Assembly: GCA_052387675.1 (NCBI GenBank)
Contig: JBQTIY010000010.1
Coordinates: 124,001 to 188,000 of the forward strand
Origin: JBQTIY01 sp052387675
Lineage (GTDB): Bacteria; Planctomycetota; B15-G4
Length of the DNA stretch: 64,000 nt
Direction of reading: 5' to 3'
Shown: one piece after another, positions 44,717 to 53,992 of the stretch
How positions within the stretch are numbered: position 1 is the stretch's first letter
How the letters are laid out: each line of letters starts with the position of its first letter
The notes under the pieces: generated by a model
What the model was told of the DNA's origin: nothing
The model's database searches: none
Seen by the model: only the letters and a program-made list of their open reading frames with translations
Translations under genes and position numbers: made by a program

Positions 44717-45571
44717 ATGAGCAGCATTGGCAAGATCTTCGTCGTTGTGAACTTGGTCCTTGCTCTGCTCGTGCTCGGCGCCGCCGGGGCGCTCCTGCAG
44801 AAGTCGGAGACCACCCAGGCTGACCTCAAGGCCAAGACCGAGGCTCTGGCCACGGCCGAGACGCAGCTGACCGAGGCCACCGCGCAGTTCGCGGAGCGCG
44901 AGCGTCAGCTCAATTCCGAGAAGCTGCGCCTGCAGGAGGACAAGGACGACCTCGAGGTCGCCAAGACGAACGCCGAGCGCAACGTGGCGCGCGCCGAGGA
45001 GAGCAACCAGCAGCTCCGCGACGACGTGACCAAGATCAACAGCAAGCTGGACGCGCTGGAGTCCAGCTACGCCAGCGCGTTGCAGCGCACCGAGGAGCTG
45101 AACGATCAAAATGGGCAGCTCCGCGGCGAAGCCGTCGCGGCCAAGGAGGCGCAGCGCCAGGCCGAGATGGCGCGGCGCGATGCAGCGGACGAACTCGCGT
45201 CGCTGCGTCGGCAGATCGACGATGTGAATGGCCAGCTCGCTGCCGTGCAGGAGGAGGCCGCGACGAACGCGCGCCTGCTCGAGGTGGCCAAGGCCACGTC
45301 CGGCTTCGATCCGACCGCCGTGCTGGCCATGCCGCGTATCGAGGCCAGCCTCGCCGAAGTGGATCTCGCTTACGGCTTCGTGATCCTCGACAAGGGCGCC
45401 AGCCATCAGGTGCAGCGTGGCTTCACGTTTGATGTGCATCGCGCCGGCACCTTCTTGGGCCGCGTGCGCGTCGATGAGGTCTATCCGGGCCATTCCACGG
45501 CGCGCATCGAGTTGGCTGCTCCGAACACGCTCATGCAGCGCTTCGACAAGGCCTCGACCTACCTGAACTGA
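44717..45571 (+). CDS. Membrane-anchored coiled-coil protein of unknown function
   Basis: 284 residues from the ATG at 44717. MSSIGKIFVVVNLVLALLVLGAAGALL is one membrane anchor. Residues about 30-190 are an almost unbroken heptad coiled coil rich in Glu, Gln, Ala and Lys. The last ~85 residues form a small beta-rich domain (YGFVILDKGASHQVQRGFTF, TFLGRVRVDEVYPGHSTARI) that resembles the beta domains of MreC. It lies just upstream of the rod-shape operon, in the same orientation, which invites a role in envelope architecture. No named family is recognised. Confidence 0.75.
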   Translation: MSSIGKIFVVVNLVLALLVLGAAGALLQKSETTQADLKAKTEALATAETQLTEATAQFAERERQLNSEKLRLQEDKDDLEVAKTNAERNVARAEESNQQLRDDVTKINSKLDALESSYASALQRTEELNDQNGQLRGEAVAAKEAQRQAEMARRDAADELASLRRQIDDVNGQLAAVQEEAATNARLLEVAKATSGFDPTAVLAMPRIEASLAEVDLAYGFVILDKGASHQVQRGFTFDVHRAGTFLGRVRVDEVYPGHSTARIELAAPNTLMQRFDKASTYLN

Positions 45572-45644
45572 CCGACCCGGCTCGCTCGAACCCGCCCCGA
45601 ACCCCGCCCAACCGATACCCGCCCGACCGAACTGAGGAGTCCCC

Positions 45645-45872
45645 GTGGCCCGCGCCAAGCCGATCGCCGTTCGCAAGCCGCGCTCACGTGACGCTGAAGC
45701 CTCCACGGAGCTTGAGGTGGAGGAGGCCGCTCCCGCTGAGGAGCAGGTGGCCAAGCCGCCGATGGGCCTCGAAAACGCCTTGGTCCTGGTGACATTCGTG
45801 GCGTTGGCCGTCGCTTTCGTGCTGATCGAGCTGCGCAGCAAGGCCGCCCACGGCGGCGGCCTCATCTTCTAA
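45645..45872 (+). CDS. Small single-pass membrane protein of unknown function
   Basis: 75 residues from a GTG with GAGGAG five bases upstream, a strong ribosome site. The N-terminal half is charged (basic then acidic, EASTELEVEEAAPAEE); NALVLVTFVALAVAFVLIEL is a C-terminal membrane helix and the tail HGGGLIF is short. It follows the coiled-coil protein by 73 bp in a Pro-codon-rich spacer and precedes the mreB promoter region. Short length and good start context support a real gene; function unknown. Confidence 0.65.
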   Translation: MARAKPIAVRKPRSRDAEASTELEVEEAAPAEEQVAKPPMGLENALVLVTFVALAVAFVLIELRSKAAHGGGLIF

Positions 45873-46447
45873 ACCGGCGCGCGCCCCGGCCCGCCCAGCG
45901 CCGGCCGCACTTCGATCCCGCGCCCCGGTTCCGCGCGCCGGTTTCGTGCGCCGGTTTCGCGCGCCCTCAGGTCATCCGGACCGACCACCATGTGTGTCGA
46001 GTTTGGCCTGCCGTCCACTGTGACAGCGACGTTGTCCATGGCCGAATTCCGCATGGGATTCGGATTCCTCGCGGCCTTAGGCCCGGGCCTCGCGTGGCCT
46101 CTTCGGCAACTCGCGTGGTGACTGCGGCTGGCCGGAGGGCGGGCGGCCGCGAATCGCGGAAGCAGCGAGGTTTCCGACGGTCGGCCAGTCGCCGAGGACA
46201 ACAACGTTGTCACAGTTGACGGGTGGGCGGACTCGCAGTTGTGAGGGTGATTTGCGCCGGGGACGGGGTGGTTCGTTTGAACCAGTGCGGAGCATGAATC
46301 GAAAGCAGCCGGGGGAATCCGCTTCGAACAGCCCCGGTCGGCTGCTCCACTCGCTGGGGAAGCAGGCTTCGGCCCGCGCGCGGTCATGGCGGCCGTGTGG
46401 GGCAAGCATTCCGAAGCTGCGTTCCTACCGCGGGAGGCGGTCCGACG
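45873..46447 (+). other. 575-bp region upstream of mreB
   Basis: No gene is supported. The first 100 bp contain two copies of GCGCCGGTTTCG-like sequence in low-complexity GC DNA (about 45920-45965). A 26-bp imperfect inverted repeat (see separate entry) brackets 160 bp in the middle. The right arm includes TTGACG (46216-46221), which could be a -35 element for mreB, though no good -10 follows at 16-18 bases. GGGAGG at about 46432 is the mreB ribosome site. Confidence 0.5.
46011..46222. repeat. 26-bp inverted repeats bracketing 160 bp upstream of mreB
   Basis: The left arm (46011-46036, CCGTCCACTGTGACA then GCGACGTTGTC) and the right arm (46197-46222) are reverse complements at 22 of 26 positions without gaps. 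No target-site duplication was seen outside the arms and no transposase lies inside. It could be a MITE-like remnant, a pair of operators or a long-range hairpin in the mreB leader. Confidence 0.6.
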
Positions 46448-47503
46448 ATGAAGGCATTTGAGTGGATGATCGGCAAGTTCTCGATCGACATGGGCATCGA
46501 CCTGGGCACAGCAAACACCCTGGTTTGCATTCCCAACGAGGGCATCGTGCTGAACGAGCCCTCGGTCGTGGCTGTGCGCAAAGGCACCAACGAGGTGCTG
46601 CTCGACGGTGACGCCGTCGGCCTCGCCGCGAAGGAAATGCTCGGCAAGACGCCCGGCAACATCCAGGCCATCCGCCCGCTGAAGAACGGCGTGATCGCCG
46701 ACTTCGAAATCACCGAGAAGATGCTGCGCTACTTCATTCGCAAGGTGCACAACCGCACCTTCATGGTGCGGCCGCGCGTGGTCATTGCCATTCCGTCGGG
46801 CATCACTGCGGTGGAGCGCCGCGCCGTGATCAACTCGGCCGAGCGCGCCGGCGCGCGCAAGGTCTATCTCGTGGCCGAGCCCATGGCGGCCGGCATCGGC
46901 GCGGGCCTGCCGGTGGCCGACCCGCTCGCCAGCCTCATCGTGGACATCGGCGGCGGCACCACAGAAGTGGCCGTCATGTCGCTCTTCGGTTTGGTGCACT
47001 GCGAGTCCATTCGCATCGCCGGCGATGAGATGGACGAGGCGATCGTCAACTACATGCGCCGCACCTACAACCTGCTCATCGGCGATCAAACCGCGGAGCG
47101 CATCAAGATGGCGCTCGGCTCGGCCGCTCCGCTCGAGAAGGAACTCGAGATGGAGGTCGCGGGCCGCGACATGATGATCGGCCTGCCGCGTCGCACTGTC
47201 ATCACGAGCACCGAGATCCGTGGCGCGTTGCAAGAGCCGGTCATGGCGATTGTGTCGGCCATTCGCGCGACGCTCGAGCACACGCCGCCGGAACTCGCCG
47301 CTGACCTCGTGCACCAGGGCATCGTCATGGCCGGCGGCGGCTCGCTGCTGCGCGGCATCGACAAAGTCATCGAGCAGGAAGTGCAGCTCCCGGTGCGCGT
47401 CGCCACCGATCCGCTGGCCTGCGTGGCGCGTGGCACGGGCGAGTTCCTCAACCAGCTCGACGTGTACAGCCGCGTGCTGGAGTCCGGCGAAGAGGCGGCC
47501 TGA
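46448..47503 (+). CDS. mreB: Rod-shape-determining actin homologue MreB
   Basis: 351 residues from the ATG at 46448, with GGGAGG upstream. SIDMGIDLGTANTLVCI is phosphate loop 1 and VDIGGGTTEVAVMS phosphate loop 2; MAGGGSLLRGID is the adenosine motif. The MreB-specific membrane and polymer surfaces are conserved. It forms filaments under the inner membrane that steer the elongasome. It opens mreB-(mreC)-(mreD)-mrdA-rodA, the classical order. Presence of this operon implies peptidoglycan elongation in this lineage, unlike those planctomycetes that lost it. Confidence 0.97.
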   Translation: MKAFEWMIGKFSIDMGIDLGTANTLVCIPNEGIVLNEPSVVAVRKGTNEVLLDGDAVGLAAKEMLGKTPGNIQAIRPLKNGVIADFEITEKMLRYFIRKVHNRTFMVRPRVVIAIPSGITAVERRAVINSAERAGARKVYLVAEPMAAGIGAGLPVADPLASLIVDIGGGTTEVAVMSLFGLVHCESIRIAGDEMDEAIVNYMRRTYNLLIGDQTAERIKMALGSAAPLEKELEMEVAGRDMMIGLPRRTVITSTEIRGALQEPVMAIVSAIRATLEHTPPELAADLVHQGIVMAGGGSLLRGIDKVIEQEVQLPVRVATDPLACVARGTGEFLNQLDVYSRVLESGEEAA

Positions 47504-47523
47504 TCGGCAGCTAGGCGGCGTCC

Positions 47524-48804
47524 GTGGGATCGACACGAGGACCGGCGCGAAGCTGGTTCGGCGTGCTGTTCCTCGCTGGCTGCGGAGCTTCGCTCTTCGG
47601 CGTAGGCCCAGTGCGCACTCTGGAGGAGTGGCTCGCTCCTGCCGTGGTGCCACTGGACCTGCCGCTGGCCAAGCTCCTGCCATCGGCTGACGGCGGTGAT
47701 GGGCAGAGCGCGGCGCGCGCGGACTATCTCGCTGTACTGGGGAAGCCCGCCGCCGAAGCCTTTGCGGCCTGGGGTCGCGATCTGCTGGGTTCGCCGGCGG
47801 CCGCGAGCCCCGGCCGGCAGGCGCTCCTCGTACCGGTGCTGGCCAGCCGCCCGGACCGGCATGAACTCGTCGTGGCCTTGCCGCCGACCGGCGCGCGCCT
47901 CGGCGCCGCGGTGGCGCATCGCGGCGTGCTGCTGGGCTTTCTCAGTGAAATCAACGCAGCCGCGTCGTGGGGCCGGGCCTCGTCGTTGGGCGGGGCTGCG
48001 TCGGGGGGGGCTGAACGGCGCGGCGTCGTCGCGCTGCTGGGACATCGTTCGGCGCGCACGGTGGCCGCGGAGTGGCGACCGGATCCCGAGGCGCGCGCGG
48101 TGCAGGTGCTGCTCAGCCCGGGCGGCCGCACGCAGGGCTTTGCTCTGCGCGCGGAAGGTGCCTCGAGCAGCGTGCCCCCGCCGCCCGGTCAGCTCGTTTG
48201 GACGCGCGATGTCTCGGCCCTAGGCGACCGCCTGCCGGCCGGTCTGTATCTGGGCCGCCTGCACGCGCTGGAGCGCGAGCGTCCGGGCGGTGCGCCGCAG
48301 CGCGGGCCGGTGGAGCTGCGCGTACTGCCCATCGTGGACCCGCACACAGTCGATCATGTGAGCCTCGAAGTGGAGGACGGCTCCGCGCTGCCGGTGCGTG
48401 GCGTGAGCGCGAGCCTCATCGCCACGAGCGGCTCGCAGCACCGCGCGCGCGTGGACGTCGGCTCGCGCCAGGGCGTGCGCGTTGGTGACTTCGTCGCGCA
48501 AGATGGCCTGTACCTCGGCCGCATTGTCGTCGTGGCGCCGACCAGCGCCGTGCTGGACCGCGCGCTGCCGCCCAGTCCGCTGCTCGTGATGAGTCCGCAG
48601 GGCGATCTGGTTTCGTGCCGCGACGAGCCCTCGAGCTGGCCGGCGGGCTGGACGCCGCTGCGCGGCGATCTCGTCGCCACCGGGCACCTGACCCTCGGCG
48701 GCCTCATCCTCGGCACGATCCGCGAGCCGGACAGCAGCCGTCTGTTGGTGACCCGGCCCGAGCCGGACCCGCGCCGCCCCGTGCTCGTGGCGGGCGCGCC
48801 ATGA
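47524..48804 (+). CDS. MreC-like protein (by position and C-terminal beta domain)
   Basis: 426 residues from the GTG at 47524. The start contains one hydrophobic stretch (WFGVLFLAGCGASLFGV). Unlike MreC it shows no clear coiled coil. Two beta-rich halves are readable: LLVPVLASRPDRHELVVALPPTGARLGAAVAHRGVLLGFL and, near the end, HRARVDVGSRQGVRVGDFVAQDGLYLGRIVVV, which resembles the MreC core. Placement between mreB and an mreD-like gene with a 4-bp overlap to the latter is the main support. The length exceeds typical MreC (about 280-370). Confidence 0.6.
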   Translation: MGSTRGPARSWFGVLFLAGCGASLFGVGPVRTLEEWLAPAVVPLDLPLAKLLPSADGGDGQSAARADYLAVLGKPAAEAFAAWGRDLLGSPAAASPGRQALLVPVLASRPDRHELVVALPPTGARLGAAVAHRGVLLGFLSEINAAASWGRASSLGGAASGGAERRGVVALLGHRSARTVAAEWRPDPEARAVQVLLSPGGRTQGFALRAEGASSSVPPPPGQLVWTRDVSALGDRLPAGLYLGRLHALERERPGGAPQRGPVELRVLPIVDPHTVDHVSLEVEDGSALPVRGVSASLIATSGSQHRARVDVGSRQGVRVGDFVAQDGLYLGRIVVVAPTSAVLDRALPPSPLLVMSPQGDLVSCRDEPSSWPAGWTPLRGDLVATGHLTLGGLILGTIREPDSSRLLVTRPEPDPRRPVLVAGAP

Positions 48805-49328
48805 AACTCTTCGTACTGGCCCTGCTTTGGACTCAGTTGCATGCCGTGGCGCGGGCTTGGGCCGAGGCCGTGGGCTGGCCGGCGGCGCTCGTGCCCGATC
48901 CCTTCGCGCTGCTGGTGGCCGGTGCGGCGCTGGGCGGTGCGGGCCGCGCGGCGGGCGGCCGCAGCGCTTCGGCCTGGGGCCTGGATCGCGGTGCCGAGCG
49001 CAACGCACTGTTGCTAGCCGCGCTGTCGCTGGGCCTGGGCCGCGCGCTGGTCCTCGCCGAACCGGCCGGTGGCCAGGTGCTCTGCGCGGCGCTGGCGGTC
49101 CTGCTCATCGGCGGCCAGCGCAGCAGTTTCGATCGGCGCAGCGCCGCGGGCTGGGCTCTGGCTGCGCTGCTCGTGGCCCTGTGCTGGTGGGCGGGCGGCG
49201 CACTTCTGGCTTGGCTCTCCGGCGCGCCCGTGAGCGGCGGCCCCGCCCTGGCCTGCGGCGCCGCGCTGGCCTGGCCGTGGCTGGGCCTGCGCGCGCGCTG
49301 GCTCCGTCTGCGCGGGATCCCCGCATGA
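48801..49328 (+). CDS. MreD-like integral membrane protein
   Basis: 175 residues with five or six hydrophobic segments, from an ATG that overlaps the previous stop (ATGA) and ending in another ATGA overlap with mrdA. Sequence is Ala/Leu/Gly-rich, with no residue-level motif that proves MreD. Size, topology and position between mreC-like and mrdA genes argue for MreD, the membrane component of the rod complex. Confidence rests on synteny. Confidence 0.6.
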   Translation: MKLFVLALLWTQLHAVARAWAEAVGWPAALVPDPFALLVAGAALGGAGRAAGGRSASAWGLDRGAERNALLLAALSLGLGRALVLAEPAGGQVLCAALAVLLIGGQRSSFDRRSAAGWALAALLVALCWWAGGALLAWLSGAPVSGGPALACGAALAWPWLGLRARWLRLRGIPA

Positions 49329-51640
49329 GACAGCGCCGCGTCACGGTCATCTTCTTCGCGCTCATGCTGGGCTTGCTCGCGGTGCAGGTGCGCCTGCTGG
49401 ACTTGCAGCTCCTCAACTCCGACCTCTGGGAGCGCGAGTCGCTGCGCAGCACGATGTCCTTCCGCTCACTGCCCTTTGAGCGAGGCTGGATTCTCGACCG
49501 GCACGGCGAGCCGCTGGCCACGACCGAGGAAGTGCGTGACGTTCACTACCGGGCGCGCGGCTGGCGCCGCGGCGCGGTGGCGGGACGCGTGGCGGGCCTG
49601 CTGCGCCTGCTTGACGGTGCGCGGCGGTCGGTGCCGCAGGCCGTGGCGCAGGCACCGAGTTGGCTGGCGGAGCTCGGCAGCCTGCGGGCGGCGGAAATCG
49701 ACGCGATCCGTCCCGGCCAGCGCGAGCGCGATGCACGCACTTACCTCGCCTGGCTCTTCGGCGAAGACTTGCTGGAGGCCTGGGAAATCTTTGGTACGTC
49801 GGGCCTGACGCCGCGTCTCGACGAGCTGCCGGGCTGGAGCGCGGCGCTGGCCGCTGCGCAGCAGACCGCCGCCGAGGAGCAGGCGGCCCTGGCCGACTTG
49901 GCGCGCGTGACCGGCCAGAGCCTGGGCGAGCTTCTGGAGGCCATGGACACTGCGCAAAGGCGCGCCGATGCACGCGTCACCGCGGCCTGCGCCCACGAAG
50001 AGGCGCCCGCCGATCCCTTCGCACGAGAGCGCGAGCTGCGCGCGCAGTTCGAGAACGATCCGGTGCGCATCCTGCCGCAAGTGAGTGCCGATGCACGCAC
50101 GCTCGTGGCCGTGCGAGCGCGCGAACTGCCCGGCTTCGAAGTGGCGACCGATCTGCGCCGCAGCTATCCCGAGACCAGCGCGGACGTGGCCGTAACGCTG
50201 CTGGGGCGCATGGGGCGGCCGCAGACCACCGACCTGGCCGCCACCGAGGCCGACCGCGTGCGGCTGGCGGAGCTCGCCAGCGTCGCGGACTTGAGCGCCG
50301 AGGAACTCTACGAGTACGAGCTGCTGCGCATCCGCGTGCGCGAGATCAGCTACGACTCGGAGGATGAGCGCGGGCTCTTCGGGCTGGAGGCTGCGCTCGA
50401 GCCAATGCTGCGCGGCAAGCGCGGCTGGATCGCCTCGGCGGGCGAACTGCGCGCCGCCGAGGACGAGGTGGAAGGCGTGCCCGCGCAGCGTGGCCGCAAT
50501 GTGCGCCTCACGCTAGACCTGGAGTTGCAGCGCGCCTGCGAGGAGGCGCTCGATGGCCAAGGCCGGCCTGGTGCCGGCGGTCTGGCGGCGAGCTGGCCGG
50601 GCTCGATCGTGCTGCTCGATCCGCGCACCGGGCAAGTTCTGGCGCTGGCGACCTCGCCGCGCCCGAGCCGCGACGAGCTCGCCGAGCGCTACGCCGAACT
50701 CCTGGCCGCGCCTGGCGGTCCGCTCTTTGAGCGCAGCCTGGGCGCCGGCATCTCGCGCAACCTGCCGCCGCCGGGCTCTACCTTCAAGCCGCTGGCGGCT
50801 CTCGCTGCGCTGCAAGCCGGCGTCCTTCTGCCGGGTGACCGGCTGAATTGCAGCGGGCGCCTGACCGTGGGCAATCAGAGCCTGGGCTGCCTGGGCACGC
50901 ACGGCGAGATCTCGCTGCGCGACGCGCTGGCGCGCTCCTGCAACTTGTACTTCTATCGCGTGGCCGACCGCGTCGGCGGCGATCCGCTGCTTGAGGTGGC
51001 CAAGCGCTTCGGCTACGGCCGCCCCACGCACCTGCTCGAAGGCAACGAGCAACTCCTCGCGCGCGGCTTGCCGCCGGGCCCCGGCCTGCGCGAGTGGTGG
51101 GTGGCGCTGGAGTCGGGGCCGCTGGCGCGCAGTGAGGCCATGCGCCTGGCCATCGGGCAGGCCCCGCTCGACGACGTGACGCCGCTGCAAGTCGCGGTGG
51201 CCTTCGCCGCGCTGGGCACGGGCTGGATCTGTCCGCCCTCGCTCATCGGTGAGGTCGAAGGCGCGGGCCCGCTGCCGCCGCGCACGCCCGTCGCGCTCGG
51301 CTACGAGCGCACGCATCTCGAGGCCGTGCGCGAGGGGCTCGAGGCCGTGGTGGACTCGCCCAACGGCACGGCCTTCGAACTGCACGATCTCTTGCGTGGC
51401 AGCGCCGCGCGCGACCTGGCGCGTCAGGTGGCCGGCAAGACCGGCACGCCGGAGGTGGCCAGCAAGCCGGACCACTCTTGGTTTGCAGGCTATTTGCCGC
51501 GCGAGGCACCCACGCTGGCCTTCGCCGTTTTCCTCGAGCACACCGGAGAGCATGGCGGCACGGCCTGCGTGCCGGTGCTGGCGCGCCTGCTCAAGAGCCC
51601 GGCCGTGCAGGCCTGGCTGAGTGAGGGCCGCACGCCATGA
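49325..51640 (+). CDS. mrdA: Penicillin-binding protein 2 (elongasome transpeptidase)
   Basis: 771 residues, longer than the usual 600-650. VTVIFFALMLGLLAVQVRLLDLQLL is the membrane anchor and ERGWILDRHGEPLATT begins the pedestal. A helical insertion of about 200 residues (around 80-290, several Ala/Glu-rich helices with LAELGSLRAAEIDAIRPGQ) extends the N-terminal domain. The transpeptidase has SxxK as PPGSTFKPLAAL, SxN as SCN in LARSCNLYFYRV, and KTG as AGKTGTPEV. It cross-links lateral-wall peptidoglycan with RodA, whose gene overlaps by 4 bp. Confidence 0.93.
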   Translation: MRQRRVTVIFFALMLGLLAVQVRLLDLQLLNSDLWERESLRSTMSFRSLPFERGWILDRHGEPLATTEEVRDVHYRARGWRRGAVAGRVAGLLRLLDGARRSVPQAVAQAPSWLAELGSLRAAEIDAIRPGQRERDARTYLAWLFGEDLLEAWEIFGTSGLTPRLDELPGWSAALAAAQQTAAEEQAALADLARVTGQSLGELLEAMDTAQRRADARVTAACAHEEAPADPFARERELRAQFENDPVRILPQVSADARTLVAVRARELPGFEVATDLRRSYPETSADVAVTLLGRMGRPQTTDLAATEADRVRLAELASVADLSAEELYEYELLRIRVREISYDSEDERGLFGLEAALEPMLRGKRGWIASAGELRAAEDEVEGVPAQRGRNVRLTLDLELQRACEEALDGQGRPGAGGLAASWPGSIVLLDPRTGQVLALATSPRPSRDELAERYAELLAAPGGPLFERSLGAGISRNLPPPGSTFKPLAALAALQAGVLLPGDRLNCSGRLTVGNQSLGCLGTHGEISLRDALARSCNLYFYRVADRVGGDPLLEVAKRFGYGRPTHLLEGNEQLLARGLPPGPGLREWWVALESGPLARSEAMRLAIGQAPLDDVTPLQVAVAFAALGTGWICPPSLIGEVEGAGPLPPRTPVALGYERTHLEAVREGLEAVVDSPNGTAFELHDLLRGSAARDLARQVAGKTGTPEVASKPDHSWFAGYLPREAPTLAFAVFLEHTGEHGGTACVPVLARLLKSPAVQAWLSEGRTP

Positions 51641-52827
51641 AGAGCAACTCTCCCTGGCGCGGTCTGGACTGGGCCGTGCTCGCGCCGACGATCGCGCTCT
51701 TGCTCGTGGGCCAGGCCTTCATCTGGAGCACGACGGCGCAGAGCAGCACACCGCTGGCCGGGCGCCAGGCGCTGTTCATTCTGGCCGGAACGCTGGGGGG
51801 ACTGCTGCTGGTGCGTCTCGGCGTGCGCGCCTTGGCGGGCCTGGCTTGGCTGCTCTACAGCGCGGGCCTGCTGCTGCTCATCGCCATGCCGGCGCTGGCC
51901 GACGGCGGCACCGCCGGCACCGACAGTTGGATCAGCCTGGGCGGCGGCTTCAAATTGCAGCCTAGCGAGTTCATGAAGCTCGCGCTCGTGCTGGCGCTGG
52001 CGCGGCACTTGCAGCATCGCGGCGTGACCAACACTTGGAGCAGCTACGTGCTGCCCTTCGTCGCCACCGTCGTGCCCTGGTTCTTCGTCATGCGCCAGCC
52101 CGATCTGGGCAGCTCGCTCGTGCTGTTGCCCGTGCTGCTGGCCATGATCACCGTGAGCGGCGCGCGCGGCCGGCATGTCGCGCTGGTGGCGGCCGGCGCG
52201 CTGCTGCTCGTGCCGGCGGCCTACTTCGTGCCCGGCGTGCTGCACGACTACCAGAAGCAGCGCGTGGAGGCCTTCATGCGGCCCATTCCCTCGCTCGTGG
52301 AGGACGCGCTTGAACTGCGCCAAGCACGCCAGCACGAGGAAGCGCGCGCGCTGGAGGCCGAGCTGAGTCAGCTCAAGCGCGGCACCGGGCGCCAGCAATT
52401 CTACTCGGTGGTGGCCATCGGCAGCGGCGGCCTGCTCGGCGCCGGCCTGAGCGACGGCATCCAAAATCGCGGCAACCGCCTGCCCGTGCGCCACGCCGAC
52501 TTCATCTTCGCCGTGATTGGCGAGGAGTGGGGCCTGCTGGGCACGACGACGGTCGTGCTGCTCTATGCGGCACTCTTGGGCGCGATCCTGGCCGTGGCCT
52601 GGCGCACGCGCGAACCCTTCGGGCGGCTGGTCTGCGTGGGCGTGGCGGCGATCATCGGCGGCCAGGCCCTGCTGAATCTCGGCATCGCCGTGGGCCTGCT
52701 GCCTGTGACGGGCCTGCCCTTGCCGCTGGTCTCCTACGGTGGCTCGTCCGTGGTCTCCACGCTACTGGGCATTGCCTGCGTGCTCGCCATCGCGCGCCGC
52801 AGCGAGCCGGTCTTCTTCGAGGAGTGA
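51637..52827 (+). CDS. rodA: Peptidoglycan glycosyltransferase RodA
   Basis: 396 residues, about ten membrane helices (SEDS family). DSWISLGGGFKLQPSEFMKLAL is the conserved WxxLGxxxxQPSE block; MRQPDLGSSLVLLPV, NRLPVRHADFIFAVIGEEWG and GLPLPLVSYGGSS complete the SEDS signature, including the catalytic Asp region in the large extracytoplasmic loop. It polymerises lipid II together with PBP2. An insertion of charged sequence (PSLVEDALELRQARQHEE) lengthens the loop slightly. The next gene, corA, follows by 4 bp. Confidence 0.95.
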   Translation: MKSNSPWRGLDWAVLAPTIALLLVGQAFIWSTTAQSSTPLAGRQALFILAGTLGGLLLVRLGVRALAGLAWLLYSAGLLLLIAMPALADGGTAGTDSWISLGGGFKLQPSEFMKLALVLALARHLQHRGVTNTWSSYVLPFVATVVPWFFVMRQPDLGSSLVLLPVLLAMITVSGARGRHVALVAAGALLLVPAAYFVPGVLHDYQKQRVEAFMRPIPSLVEDALELRQARQHEEARALEAELSQLKRGTGRQQFYSVVAIGSGGLLGAGLSDGIQNRGNRLPVRHADFIFAVIGEEWGLLGTTTVVLLYAALLGAILAVAWRTREPFGRLVCVGVAAIIGGQALLNLGIAVGLLPVTGLPLPLVSYGGSSVVSTLLGIACVLAIARRSEPVFFEE

Positions 52828-52831
52828 GTCC

Positions 52832-53962
52832 ATGAGTGATCGACCGGGCAGTGCGCAGGCCAGGCCCCATGATGAGCCGCGCCGTCGGCGCGCGAAGCGC
52901 CGCCGCACACCGGCCGGCAGCTCGCCCGGCACGCTCATGGTGGATCCGGCCGCGCCGCGGCCCGTGCTGCGCGCGATCTGCTTTGGGCCCGGGGAACTGC
53001 ACGAGCAAGTGGTGCAGCGCGTGGAAGAGCTGCGGCCGCTGCTGGCGCGCTGGCCCTTCGTGTGGGTCAACGTCGATGGTCTGGGCGATGCCGCCGTGAT
53101 CGAGGAACTCGGTGCCGTCTTCAAGCTGCACCGCCTGGCCCTGGAAGACGTGCTGAACACGCACCAGCGCGCCAAGCTCGAAAGCTACGGCGAGCACCAC
53201 TTCCTCGTGGCCCGCATGCCGGAGCCCACGCCCACGGGGGAACTGGGCACCGAGCAGCTCAGCATCTTCTTCGGCGAGCGCTTCCTGCTCAGCTTCCAGG
53301 AGCGCCCGGGCGACTGCTTCGACCCGGTGCGCAAGCGTCTGCGCGGGGGCAAGGGGCGGCTGCGCACGGCGGGCCACGACTACCTGGCCTATGCGCTGCT
53401 CGACACGATCGTGGACGCTTACTTTCCGCTGGTGGAGGCGGCCGGTGAACGCCTCGATGCGCTGGAGGACGACATCCTGGCCGGCGGTGCGCCGCATCTG
53501 CTGGCCCGCATCCACGGCATTCGGCGCGAACTCCTGGCCGCACGCCGGGCGCTCTGGCCGCTACGCGAAGTCGTGGCCGCGCTCCAGCGCGAAGAGCAAG
53601 GGGCTACCTCCCCCGAGAATCGCATCTACCTGCGCGACCTCTACGACCACGTCGTCGAGTTGCTCGACCTGGTAGAGACGCTGCGCGAAATCGCCTCCGG
53701 GCTCATGGAGCTGCACGTCTCGGTGGTGAACAACCGCATGAACGAAGTCATCAAGTGGCTCACCATTCTCAGTGCGGTCTTCATGCCGCCCATGCTCATC
53801 GCCAGCATCTACGGCATGAACTTTCACAGCAGTGCTTCGCGCTGGAACATGCCCGAACTCGACTGGACCTGGGGCTATCCGCTGGCGCTCTTGGCCATGC
53901 TGATTAGCGCCGTGACGATGGGCCTTTGGTTCCGGCGGCGCGGCTGGGTGGGGCGCCACTGA
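52832..53962 (+). CDS. corA: Magnesium/cobalt channel CorA
   Basis: 376 residues. A basic, Arg-rich N-terminus (about 1-30) precedes the cytoplasmic funnel domain (WVNVDGLGDAAVIEELGAVF, HRLALEDVLNTHQRAKLE). The long stalk helix leads into two C-terminal membrane helices with the pore signature YGMNF between them, as in CorA pentamers. Its start lies 4 bp after the rodA stop, so it probably shares the end of the rod-operon transcript; there is no evident functional link. Confidence 0.93.
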   Translation: MSDRPGSAQARPHDEPRRRRAKRRRTPAGSSPGTLMVDPAAPRPVLRAICFGPGELHEQVVQRVEELRPLLARWPFVWVNVDGLGDAAVIEELGAVFKLHRLALEDVLNTHQRAKLESYGEHHFLVARMPEPTPTGELGTEQLSIFFGERFLLSFQERPGDCFDPVRKRLRGGKGRLRTAGHDYLAYALLDTIVDAYFPLVEAAGERLDALEDDILAGGAPHLLARIHGIRRELLAARRALWPLREVVAALQREEQGATSPENRIYLRDLYDHVVELLDLVETLREIASGLMELHVSVVNNRMNEVIKWLTILSAVFMPPMLIASIYGMNFHSSASRWNMPELDWTWGYPLALLAMLISAVTMGLWFRRRGWVGRH

Positions 53963-53992
53963 GGCGCGGCGCCGTCGTCGAGTGCCAGCCGA

